From: Cytophagales bacterium | GTDB lineage: Bacteria; Bacteroidota; Bacteroidia; Cytophagales; Spirosomataceae | Direction of reading: 5' to 3' | DNA length: 51,113 bases | Assembly: GCA_013298865.1 (NCBI GenBank) | Contig: JAAFJL010000013.1 | Coordinates: 1 to 51,113, forward strand | Part shown: positions 1 to 6,683 of the stretch, in pieces | How positions within the stretch are numbered: the first letter of the stretch is position 1 | How the letters are laid out: each line of letters starts with the position of its first letter | Translations under genes and position numbers: made by a program | The notes under the pieces: generated by a model | The model's database searches: none | Seen by the model: only the letters and a program-made list of their open reading frames with translations | Told to the model about the DNA's origin: nothing

Positions 1-91
1 TTGCGGCGATTTTCTCTAAAACTTTTTTACCGACGGCAGTAACTTCTTGCCCAATTCCGTCTCCTGGGACTACTAATATGTGTTTTTTCAT
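1..91 (-). CDS. leuB: 3-isopropylmalate dehydrogenase, N-terminal fragment (window edge)
   Basis: The minus strand from an ATG at 91 reads MKKHILVVPGDGIGQEV and continues off the window. The VPGDGIGxE segment is the N-terminal nucleotide-binding signature of the isopropylmalate/isocitrate dehydrogenase family. LeuB oxidatively decarboxylates 3-isopropylmalate in leucine synthesis, and the same enzyme can act on 3-methylmalate in the citramalate route to isoleucine. It follows the synthase, leuD and leuC on the same strand, which supports LeuB over isocitrate dehydrogenase. Only about 30 residues are visible, so completeness cannot be judged. Confidence 0.88.
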   Translation of the reverse strand, partial: MKKHILVVPGDGIGQEVTAVGKKVLEKIAA

Positions 92-100
92 TATGATTGA

Positions 101-201
101 GTTGTAGGACACAGAGTCTCTCAGAGTTTTTCACAGAGTTACACAAAGGTTTTACTCTGTGCTACTCTGTGAAAACGTTGTGTAACTCTGTGTCCAAAAG
201 A
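101..201. repeat. ACTCTGTG-type inverted repeat spacer, downstream of GxxExxY gene
   Basis: The spacer between leuB and the GxxExxY gene consists mainly of CACAGAGT words followed by their complements ACTCTGTG, so it can fold into an imperfect hairpin. The same words form the spacer on the other side of the GxxExxY gene (604-700). No gene is visible in it. Confidence 0.75.
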
Positions 202-203
202 GA

Positions 204-590
204 TTACATGATTAGTCTTTTGATACCATCTTTCAAACTTTTTGTGTTGAAATTTAGTAAAAGTCCTAATTTGTAATTCCCTAATTTTAAGTATGTTAAA
301 GTTTGAGCAACGTGTAAATCACTAAGTGACTCTACTGATTTTAATTCGATTACTATTTTATTTTCTACTAATAAATCTAAACGATAACCTTGATCTAAAC
401 GCACTTCTTCAAATACAAGAGGAATAGGTTTTTCTTTTTCTACTTTCAAACCATTCTTTTCTAAGCGATAAGCCAAACACTCTTTATACGCACTTTCTAA
501 AAGACCAGGTCCGAGTGCAGTATGTATTTCAAAGGCTTGTTTTAGAATAATTTGAGATAATCGATTTAGTTCTTCTATGTTATCGTTCAT
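204..590 (-). CDS. GxxExxY protein (PD-(D/E)XK-like family)
   Basis: This 128-residue protein has the family-defining G-x-x-E-x-x-Y motif in GPGLLESAYKECL (about residues 27-39). A nuclease-fold core follows, with RLDLLVENKIVIELKSV (about 69-85) giving the D...ExK arrangement of PD-(D/E)XK enzymes. The function of GxxExxY proteins is not established; the fold suggests nucleic-acid cleavage or binding. It sits between leuB and the upstream synthase gene on the same strand, and both flanks are ACTCTGTG repeats, so it looks like cargo inserted into the operon. It has no evident link to amino-acid synthesis. The ATG at 590 is the natural start. Confidence 0.85.
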   Translation of the reverse strand: MNDNIEELNRLSQIILKQAFEIHTALGPGLLESAYKECLAYRLEKNGLKVEKEKPIPLVFEEVRLDQGYRLDLLVENKIVIELKSVESLSDLHVAQTLTYLKLGNYKLGLLLNFNTKSLKDGIKRLIM

Positions 591-603
591 GATTTGTGGT
601 TTT

Positions 604-700
604 TAATGGAAACAGAGTCTCACAAAGTTTTCACAGAGTTTCAGGAAGGGTTTAAAATACATTGCGAAACTCTGTGAAAAACTCTGTGCGACTCTGTGTC
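604..700. repeat. ACTCTGTG-type inverted repeat spacer, upstream of GxxExxY gene
   Basis: The left part has ACAGAGT words and the right part has their complements ACTCTGTG, which makes an imperfect hairpin. It matches the spacer at 101-201. It ends directly at the TAG stop (701-703) of the synthase gene. Confidence 0.75.
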
Positions 701-2212
701 CTAAATTAAGTTAAGCATCTTTTGCGTAGCTTGAATTGCTGAGACAGTCTGGTCGGAGTCCAATCCACGTGTTTTAACCGTTTTTTTATTAATCTCCCAC
801 GAAATAATCGTTTCACAAAGGGCATCCGTTTTTCCTCCTGGTGGGATTCTTACGGTGTAATCTGTCAGTTGTGGTAGTTCGATTCCTTTCTTTTCGTAAA
901 TCTTTTTCAAGGCATTCATAAAGGCATCGTATTGACCATCGCCTTGGGCAGATTCTTCAAAAACTTCTTCGCCAATTTGTACTTGTAGCGTTGCCGAAGG
1001 TTTTAGATTTTTGGAATGTGTCAAAACGTAATTCAGAACTACGACCTTTTCTTCGATGGCATTGCTGTCCAAAACGTCTGAAATGATGTAGGGCAAATCT
1101 TCACGAGTAACGGTTTCTTTTCTGTCCCCCAACTCGATAATTCTTTGCGTAATTTTCTTCAAATCGGCATCTGCCAAGGTGATTCCTAATTCCTGCAAAT
1201 TCTTTTCGATATTAGCTTTCCCCGACATTTTCCCCAAAGCATATTGACGTAATCTACCAAAACGTTCAGGCATCAAATCGTTGAAATAGAGATTGTTTTT
1301 ATTGTCGCCGTCGGCATGGATTCCTGCGGTTTGCGTAAAAACGTGTTCTCCTACGATGGGTTTGTTGGCTGGTACTCTTACCCCAGAGAAAGACTCCACA
1401 ATTTTGGTAACAGAATAAAGCGAATGCTCTGATACAGAGGTACTTACTTCGGGCATAAAGTCGTTCAAAACTGCAATCGTACTTGCCAAAGGGGCATTTC
1501 CTGCCCGTTCGCCCATGCCATTTACGGTTAAGTGAAGCCCATGTACACCTGCCTTGATTGCTTCCATGACGTTCGCAACACTCAAATCATAATCGTTATG
1601 AGCATGAAAATCGAAGTGTGTTTCGGGGTAACGTTTTACGGTATTATCCAAAAACTCAAAGGTTTCTCTCGGAGTTAAAACACCCAACGTATCTGGCAAA
1701 AGTACTCGTTGGATGGGCTGTTTGGTCAGAAAATCTAAGTATTGGAAAACATATTCGGGTGAATTTCTCATTCCGTTACTCCAATCTTCTAAATAAACAT
1801 TGCATTTGATGCCCTTTGAACGTGCCAAAGTGATGACTTTTTCGATTTCGGAAAAATGCTGTTCTGGCGTTTTTTTGAGTTGGTGCGTGAGGTGATTTAG
1901 AGAGCCTTTGGTCAATAAATTCATCACCCTCGCCCCTGATTCAATCATCCAGTTGACAGAAGTTTCGCCATCTACGAAAGTCAGGACTTCGATTTTATCT
2001 AAGCAATTGTGTGCGGTTGCCCATTCGGTAATTTTCTTAACGGCATCAAATTCCCCCTCAGAAACCCGTGCAGAGGCAATTTCTAACCTATCGACCATCA
2101 CTTCATTCAAGAGCAATTGGGCAATGGTCAGTTTTTCAGAAGCCGAGAAGGACACCCCGCTGGTTTGTTCTCCATCACGAAGGGTCGTGTCCATTATTTC
2201 TATATGTCGCAT
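701..2212 (-). CDS. cimA: (R)-citramalate synthase / 2-isopropylmalate synthase family
   Basis: This 503-residue acyl-CoA condensing enzyme has an N-terminal TIM barrel with DTTLRDGEQT near residue 7, the metal-binding HAHNDYDLS, and NGMGERAGN. A linker and a C-terminal regulatory (LeuA dimer-type) domain ending near PPGGKTDAL follow. LeuA-family enzymes condense acetyl-CoA with a 2-oxoacid. The barrel motifs DGEQTSGVSFSASEKL and NVYLEDWSNGMRNSP resemble, from memory, the Leptospira citramalate synthase, whose pocket tyrosine lies in this NVYLEDWSNG stretch; that favours pyruvate as substrate and isoleucine as product. 2-Isopropylmalate synthase is the alternative. The ATG at 2212 is chosen because a longer reading to 2248 only translates the upstream heptamer repeat. 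It lies in the leuC-leuD-leuB operon. Confidence 0.8.
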   Translation of the reverse strand: MRHIEIMDTTLRDGEQTSGVSFSASEKLTIAQLLLNEVMVDRLEIASARVSEGEFDAVKKITEWATAHNCLDKIEVLTFVDGETSVNWMIESGARVMNLLTKGSLNHLTHQLKKTPEQHFSEIEKVITLARSKGIKCNVYLEDWSNGMRNSPEYVFQYLDFLTKQPIQRVLLPDTLGVLTPRETFEFLDNTVKRYPETHFDFHAHNDYDLSVANVMEAIKAGVHGLHLTVNGMGERAGNAPLASTIAVLNDFMPEVSTSVSEHSLYSVTKIVESFSGVRVPANKPIVGEHVFTQTAGIHADGDNKNNLYFNDLMPERFGRLRQYALGKMSGKANIEKNLQELGITLADADLKKITQRIIELGDRKETVTREDLPYIISDVLDSNAIEEKVVVLNYVLTHSKNLKPSATLQVQIGEEVFEESAQGDGQYDAFMNALKKIYEKKGIELPQLTDYTVRIPPGGKTDALCETIISWEINKKTVKTRGLDSDQTVSAIQATQKMLNLI

Positions 2213-2215
2213 ATT

Positions 2216-2394
2216 GGCTTTCGGCTGTCGGCTGTCGGCTGTCGGCAATCGGCTGTCGGCTGTCGGTTATCGGCAATCGGCAATCGGTTGTCGGCTTTCA
2301 GTTTTTTTAATGACTGACCTCCGAAAACTAATTACTTATTTGCTAATAGCCGATAGCCGACTGCCGATAGCTGAAAGCCAACAGCCAAAAAGCT
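2216..2394. repeat. Heptamer tandem repeat in inverted arrangement
   Basis: From 2221 to 2297 there are eleven consecutive 7-bp units of the form TCGGCNN (mostly TCGGCTG or TCGGCAA, with TCGGTTA and TCGGTTG variants). After a roughly 50-base loop, 2348-2394 carries units of the opposite orientation such as AGCCGAT, AGCCGAC and AGCCAAC. The block can fold into a long hairpin. It fills the spacer between the synthase gene and the four-helix-bundle gene and touches the stop of the latter. Confidence 0.9.
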
Positions 2395-2743
2395 ATCCTA
2401 ATTTTTGAATTAAACTGTATAATTGTTTTTTAATAGAAACAATTTCGCCATAAAGATTATCATGTTTTTCTGGATTCAAAAAGTGTAAATCTCTTGAAAG
2501 AAGAATCTGATATTCTAACTCGGAAGCTGAACCATATGCTATTCCTAAAAATCTCGCAAAATCTTTTTCACTACTTTTCCCACAACCCTCTGCAATATTG
2601 GTAGGAATTGAGGCACAAGCTCTCCTCATTTGAGAAATAAGTCCAAACTTTTCCTCACTTGGAAACTCTTTCGTTACTAAATATACTTCCAGTGTTAATT
2701 TATGACTTTGTTCCCAAACATTATATTTTCTAAAATCACGCAT
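2393..2743 (-). CDS. Four helix bundle protein (23S rRNA intervening-sequence family), copy 1
   Basis: This 116-residue, mostly helical protein has the family core SQMRRACASIPTNIAEG followed by DFARFLGIAYGSASELEY. The family (S23/IVP) was first found in ORFs within intervening sequences of 23S rRNA and is structurally related to the accessory protein Avd of diversity-generating retroelements. Its molecular role is not known; it forms small pentameric barrels and may bind nucleic acid. The ATG at 2743 gives MRDFRKYNVW, which matches the start of copy 2 at 3956; the longer reading to 2767 would translate repeat sequence. It sits between leuD and the synthase gene with heptamer repeats on both sides. 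Confidence 0.88.
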   Translation of the reverse strand: MRDFRKYNVWEQSHKLTLEVYLVTKEFPSEEKFGLISQMRRACASIPTNIAEGCGKSSEKDFARFLGIAYGSASELEYQILLSRDLHFLNPEKHDNLYGEIVSIKKQLYSLIQKLG

Positions 2744-2747
2744 TTTT

Positions 2748-2890
2748 TGGCTTTCGGCTATCAGCAATCGGCTTTCGGCAATTGATGACAGTTTTGTTTA
2801 AAATTTAGTAGTTTAAATTGAGTGTTCAAATAGTATCGTTCCGTAGCAATTAGCCGAAAGCTGACAGCCGATTGCCGAAAGCCGACAGCT
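2748..2890. repeat. Heptamer inverted repeat spacer between four-helix-bundle gene and leuD
   Basis: Units TCGGCTA, TCAGCAA, TCGGCTT and TCGGCAA run from 2754 to 2781. Opposite-orientation units such as TAGCCGA, CAGCCGA, TTGCCGA and AAGCCGA run from 2851 to 2890. About 70 bases of AT-rich loop separate them. The TAG stop of leuD (2889-2891) falls at the edge of the right arm. Confidence 0.88.
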
Positions 2891-3485
2891 AATAAAGACT
2901 CTTCTCTGCAAATGCTGCAATTTCACCTTTCATGCTTTGAAGGTAATCAATATCATCGAAGCCATTAATCATGTTATTTTTCTTATAACCGTTGATAGTG
3001 AAAGATTCTTTTTCGCCCGTTGCTTCAATCGCAACCGTTTGTTCTGGAAGATTTACTTCAATAATTGCCTTAGCGTCTGACTCAATGGCAGTAAAGATTT
3101 TATGTAAAAATTCTGGTGAAACTGTTACAGGTAAAATCCCGATATTCAAGGCGTTACCTTTGAAAATATCTGCAAAGAAACTCGAAATTACACAACGAAA
3201 ACCGTAATCATAAATCGCCCAAGCGGCGTGTTCACGACTTGAACCTGAACCGAAGTTACGACCCGCTACCAAGATTTTTCCTGAGTAGGTTGGGTTGTTC
3301 AATACAAAGTCTTGTTTTGGAGAATTGTCGTTATTATAACGCCAATCTCTAAATAAATTATCGCCAAAACCCTCACGTGTTGTTGCTTTCAAAAAGCGTG
3401 CAGGGATGATTTGGTCAGTGTCCACGTTCTCGATAGGCATCGGAACGGCAGTGGACGAAAGTATGGTGAATTTATCGTATGCCAT
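2889..3485 (-). CDS. leuD: 3-isopropylmalate dehydratase small subunit
   Basis: This 198-residue protein is the swivel-domain subunit that pairs with LeuC to isomerise 2- to 3-isopropylmalate (or citramalate to methylmalate). Characteristic segments are NVDTDQIIPARFLK near residue 20, the GRNFGSGSSREHA loop near residue 75, and AWAIYDYGFRCVISSFFADIF. The length is typical. The start MAYDKFTILSST at 3485 is clear. It belongs to the minus-strand leu operon, but heptamer-repeat spacers and a four-helix-bundle gene separate it from leuC and from the downstream synthase. Its stop codon touches the downstream repeat. Confidence 0.97.
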   Translation of the reverse strand: MAYDKFTILSSTAVPMPIENVDTDQIIPARFLKATTREGFGDNLFRDWRYNNDNSPKQDFVLNNPTYSGKILVAGRNFGSGSSREHAAWAIYDYGFRCVISSFFADIFKGNALNIGILPVTVSPEFLHKIFTAIESDAKAIIEVNLPEQTVAIEATGEKESFTINGYKKNNMINGFDDIDYLQSMKGEIAAFAEKSLY

Positions 3486-3488
3486 TTT

Positions 3489-3592
3489 TTTGGGCTTTTG
3501 GCTCTTAGCTTTTGGCTTTTGGCGAAAAGTTCGAGAGCCAGTGTGATTTTAAAAGTTGCCTTTGGCTCTTGGCTATTAGCTTTTGGCTTATA
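3489..3592. repeat. Heptamer repeat spacer between leuD and four-helix-bundle gene 2
   Basis: Two runs of 7-bp units of the form TTTTGGC / TCTTAGC / TATTAGC occur at about 3489-3524 and 3558-3590, both in the same orientation. Unlike the other heptamer spacers, no opposite-strand arm is evident here. Confidence 0.75.
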
Positions 3593-3605
3593 ACCAAGAG
3601 TCGGT

Positions 3606-3956
3606 TTATTTTAGTTTATCTATTAAATTTCTTAACTGTTTTCTTAATATTACTATTTTAGAATTCATTTCAGTATATTCCAACTCATTTATGTAAGAGA
3701 GGTCAAAACTTAGTAATAAGAGATACTCTACCTCGGTAGCAGAACCCAAAGCTATTATTAAAAATCTCCTAAAATCTAAATCTGTTTCACGACCACATCC
3801 CTCAGCTATATTAGTAGGTATCGAACTGACGGCTCTACGAATCTGACTGGTAATTCCATACAATTCCTCTTTGGGGAATTTATGTGTCAGTTTATAAGTA
3901 GATAATGTCAATTGATGTCCTTCTTGCCAAATTGTATATTTTTTGTAATCTCTCAT
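3606..3956 (-). CDS. Four helix bundle protein (23S rRNA intervening-sequence family), copy 2
   Basis: This 116-residue paralogue of the protein at 2393-2743 shares SQIRRAVSSIPTNIAEG and DFRRFLIIALGSATEVEY; the C-terminal third has diverged strongly. The identical length and the same start (MRDYKKYTIW against MRDFRKYNVW) support both start choices. The divergence argues against a recent tandem duplication and for two independent arrivals or an old one. It lies between leuC and leuD on the operon strand, with heptamer repeats on both sides. Function unknown, as for the family. Confidence 0.88.
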   Translation of the reverse strand: MRDYKKYTIWQEGHQLTLSTYKLTHKFPKEELYGITSQIRRAVSSIPTNIAEGCGRETDLDFRRFLIIALGSATEVEYLLLLSFDLSYINELEYTEMNSKIVILRKQLRNLIDKLK

Positions 3957-3960
3957 TTTT

Positions 3961-4067
3961 TTGGCTTTTAGCTATTAGCTATTGGCTTTAAGCATTTGGC
4001 TTTTTGTTTGTAAATACTTTTTTGGTGATAGCTAATAGCCAACAGCTAAAAGCCAAATGCTTAAAGC
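3961..4067. repeat. Heptamer inverted repeat with 20-bp perfect stem at leuC 3' end
   Basis: GCTTTAAGCATTTGGCTTTT at 3985-4004 is the exact reverse complement of 4048-4067, with a 43-base loop. Around this stem are heptamer units such as AGCTATT, GGCTTTA and TAGCCAA. The stop and last codons of leuC (4061-4067) are part of the right arm. In the leu mRNA this would be a strong hairpin, but no U-tract follows it, so it need not terminate transcription. Confidence 0.9.
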
Positions 4068-5458
4068 ATAGTCCTCGGGTCAGTAACAACCCCAGTAACC
4101 GCCGCAGCTGCCGCAACCAATGGCGAAGCTAAAAGCGTTCTTGCTCCTGGACCTTGGCGACCTTCAAAGTTTCTGTTTGAGGTTGAAACGGCATATTTTC
4201 CCGCAGGAACTTTGTCGTCGTTCATCGCCAAACAAGCCGAACAACCTGGCTGACGAAGTTCAAAACCTGATTCAGTCAAAATATCTAAAATACCTTCTTC
4301 CTTAATCTGAGATTCTACGATGTGCGAACCTGGCACCAACCAAGCCGTTACGTTATCCGCTTTTTTACGCCCCTTCACGATAGAAGCAAAAGCACGGAAA
4401 TCTTCGATGCGACCATTGGTACAACTTCCCAAGAAAACATAATCAATTTTCTTTCCGATGATTTGCTCATTTTCAGCAAAACCCATGTAGCCCAATGATT
4501 TTTTATAACTCGCCTCACCATCAATTACATCGCCCGACAATGGAATATTTTGAGAAATTCCCGTTCCCAAACCTGGGTTTGTTCCGTAGGTGATTTGTGG
4601 TTCGATATCGGCTGCATTGAAAGTATATTCTTTGTCAAATATAGCTCCATCGTCTGTTTTGAGGGTTTTCCAGTATGCCAAAGCTCTGTCCCAAGCCTCA
4701 CCTTTTGGTGCTTGGTCACGACCATTTAGGTAATTGAAAGTCGTTTCATCAGGGGCAATCATACCGCCTCTTGCACCCATTTCGATAGACATATTACAAA
4801 CCGTCATACGTCCTTCCATCGACATATTCTCGAACACATCACCCGCATATTCCACGAAATAACCCGTTGCACCTGCGGCAGAAAGTTGAGCAATGATGTA
4901 TAAAGTAACGTCTTTTGGCAATACACCTTTACCCAATATACCATTCACGTTTACCCGCATTTTCATGGGTTTTGGTTGCATAATGCACTGCGAAGAAAGC
5001 ACCATTTCCACCTCAGAAGTACCAATTCCGAAGGCAATTGCCCCGAATGCTCCGTGCGTAGAAGTGTGCGAATCACCGCATACAATCGTCATGCCTGGGA
5101 GGGTGATACCGTTCTCTGGACCAACTACGTGAACAATACCGTTTTTGGCGTGTCCCAACCCCCAGTGCGAAATACCGTGTTTGGTGGTATTGGTTTCCAA
5201 TTGCTGCAATTGATTGGCAGAAAGTGGGTCTTGTACAGGTAAATGCTGATTAATCGTTGGCGTGTTGTGGTCGGCAGTAGCGAAAGTACGCTTGGCATAC
5301 ATGACCTCAATGCCACGATTTTCGAGACCCAAGAAAGCAACAGGACTTGTTACTTCGTGGATAAAGTGGCGGTCAATCAGAAATACATCTGGACCATCTT
5401 CGATTTTACGAACAACGTGTGCATCCCACACTTTGTCGAATAAGGTTTGTTTACTCAT
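4061..5458 (-). CDS. leuC: 3-isopropylmalate dehydratase large subunit
   Basis: This 465-residue aconitase-family protein binds the 4Fe-4S cluster. Visible signatures are [12 protein letters not shown] near residue 28, [28 protein letters not shown] with the first cluster cysteine, and [11 protein letters not shown] with the other two. With LeuD it catalyses the isomerisation step of leucine synthesis. The length is typical. The ATG at 5458 gives [16 protein letters not shown]. It is the first leu gene of the minus-strand operon, downstream of the DUF4062 gene. Its stop is embedded in a hairpin-forming repeat. Confidence 0.97.
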   Translation of the reverse strand: MSKQTLFDKVWDAHVVRKIEDGPDVFLIDRHFIHEVTSPVAFLGLENRGIEVMYAKRTFATADHNTPTINQHLPVQDPLSANQLQQLETNTTKHGISHWGLGHAKNGIVHVVGPENGITLPGMTIVCGDSHTSTHGAFGAIAFGIGTSEVEMVLSSQCIMQPKPMKMRVNVNGILGKGVLPKDVTLYIIAQLSAAGATGYFVEYAGDVFENMSMEGRMTVCNMSIEMGARGGMIAPDETTFNYLNGRDQAPKGEAWDRALAYWKTLKTDDGAIFDKEYTFNAADIEPQITYGTNPGLGTGISQNIPLSGDVIDGEASYKKSLGYMGFAENEQIIGKKIDYVFLGSCTNGRIEDFRAFASIVKGRKKADNVTAWLVPGSHIVESQIKEEGILDILTESGFELRQPGCSACLAMNDDKVPAGKYAVSTSNRNFEGRQGPGARTLLASPLVAAAAAVTGVVTDPRTML

Positions 5459-5489
5459 ATTTTTTGTGTTTTTATTCTGTTTGTAAAAT

Positions 5490-5543
5490 GCGTCAGAGAC
5501 GCTATGCCATTGCCCGCCCCAAATTGGAATTTGGTGCGAGCGG
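5490..5543 (+). repeat. REP-like unit (54 bp), DUF4062 3' side
   Basis: The unit starts with the palindrome GCGTC-AGA-GACGC, continues with a conserved CTATGCCATTGCCCGC stretch, and contains a second palindrome CCAAATTGGAATTTGG before GTGCGAGCGG. It ends two bases before the stop of the DUF4062 gene. Confidence 0.9.
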
Positions 5544-5545
5544 GG

Positions 5546-6550
5546 TTATTTAGTTTTTTTATCATATTTGCCTGCAAACATCATTTCATCATCATAATCA
5601 TTTCTTTTCGGAATAGAACTTTCTATGTATTCTAAACATCCTTCTTTCCAATCTATATCTTGGTTCTCAACATACATTAATAACTGTGTTCCCCACTCAG
5701 TTAGATGTAAAGGATTATTGGATAAAACTAAATTTAAATTTGATATATACTTTAAATCTGAGTTATCAGGTTTTGTAGCATTCTTCACTATTGCTAATCC
5801 TATAATCATAAATAAATGAAAAAAATTAGTACAAATAATTCTACGATTGCTTTCTTCAAGAATTGAATTTTCAATAAGTTTTTTTGTTTTTAGAAATTCA
5901 ATCCACTCAGGTATTTTTTTACCGCCAATTATTTTTTCTTTGCCAATCTCCTCTAAAATACTTTTCAACTCACTATTTTCCTTACTCAAACGAGCTAATT
6001 CCTCTGAAATAGAACTATAATCAGTATCATCAGCTTTTACCCAACCTTTTAAATTATCCCTTCTACTCATTTCATTCAAACTTTCACCAACGGCTAACTT
6101 TATATCTTTCAAATCTTCTGCAAATTTTACAATTTTAGTCAAAACTGTTGTCTTGAATTCTTGGAGTTTACTAAGGTTATGAACTTCTTTGAAATCTTCA
6201 ATTTTTGCACCTTTTTTCTTTGCTTTTTTATCCGTCAAATCATCTTTAATTACAATGGCAAAAAATGGTTTTCCAAGTTCAATAGCATATTCATACTCTA
6301 ACTGAGTATAGCTTTTGCCACTTTTGGGTTCAATTGAACCATAGCGTCCACCTACAATAAGCATATACACATCCGATTCCTCAATCCAATCTTTTATGAT
6401 GTTCCATTGACTTTCATCCCCAGCTTTAAATAATTCCATACCCGCAGGAATATGCCCAGCATTCAAAATTGCCTCAACTGCCGATTGTCTTTCTTCCTTC
6501 AAATCAATGAAAGTTGAAGAAACAAAAACTTGTAATTTTCTCTTTTGCAT
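5546..6550 (-). CDS. DUF4062 domain-containing protein
   Basis: This 334-residue cytoplasmic protein opens with the DUF4062 signature KLQVFVSSTFIDLKEERQ, followed by AGDESQWNIIKDWIEESD and MLIVGGRYGS (to about residue 75). The domain resembles TIR/NDT-like sensor or effector folds and is often found at the N-terminus of defence or NLR-like proteins; its activity is not established. A coiled coil is likely near residues 180-205 (ELARLSKENSELKSILEE). The C-terminal 130 residues are unrecognised. The gene lies between two REP-like units in opposite orientation (5490-5543 and 6589-6641), so it looks like an acquired cassette upstream of leuC. Confidence 0.85.
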   Translation of the reverse strand: MQKRKLQVFVSSTFIDLKEERQSAVEAILNAGHIPAGMELFKAGDESQWNIIKDWIEESDVYMLIVGGRYGSIEPKSGKSYTQLEYEYAIELGKPFFAIVIKDDLTDKKAKKKGAKIEDFKEVHNLSKLQEFKTTVLTKIVKFAEDLKDIKLAVGESLNEMSRRDNLKGWVKADDTDYSSISEELARLSKENSELKSILEEIGKEKIIGGKKIPEWIEFLKTKKLIENSILEESNRRIICTNFFHLFMIIGLAIVKNATKPDNSDLKYISNLNLVLSNNPLHLTEWGTQLLMYVENQDIDWKEGCLEYIESSIPKRNDYDDEMMFAGKYDKKTK

Positions 6551-6588
6551 AGTTTTTGTAAATGATAGATTTTATTGCAAAAATTAAA

Positions 6589-6641
6589 CGCTCGCACCAA
6601 ATTCCAATTTGGGGCGGGCAATGGCATTGCGTCTCTGACGC
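6589..6641 (-). repeat. REP-like unit, inverted copy
   Basis: Read on the minus strand this is the same unit as at 5490-5543, ending in CGAGCG at its plus-strand left edge. On the minus strand GTAG precedes the GCGTC stem by two bases; a GTAG tetranucleotide at the foot of the hairpin is the classical recognition feature of REP elements processed by RAYT transposases. Confidence 0.88.
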
Positions 6642-6659
6642 ATCTACCTAACTTCGCTC

Positions 6660-6681
6660 AATGGTATTACGTCTCTGACGC
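6660..6681 (-). repeat. Partial REP-like unit next to the transposase stop
   Basis: Only the foot of the unit is present: on the minus strand GTAG, a short gap, GCGTCAGAGACG and the start of the conserved stretch. It adjoins the TAG stop of the transposase gene (6684-6686). Confidence 0.7.
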
Positions 6682-6683
6682 AC

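Noticed and set aside
2213..2248. Longer N-terminus of the synthase starting at 2248
   Set aside because: The extra residues translate the heptamer repeat; MRHIEIMDTTLRDGEQ at 2212 is the natural start of this family.
1908..2408. Plus-strand frames of 66-166 codons rich in RLSAVGC repeats
   Set aside because: They arise from the heptamer array and the antisense of the synthase gene; no family signal.
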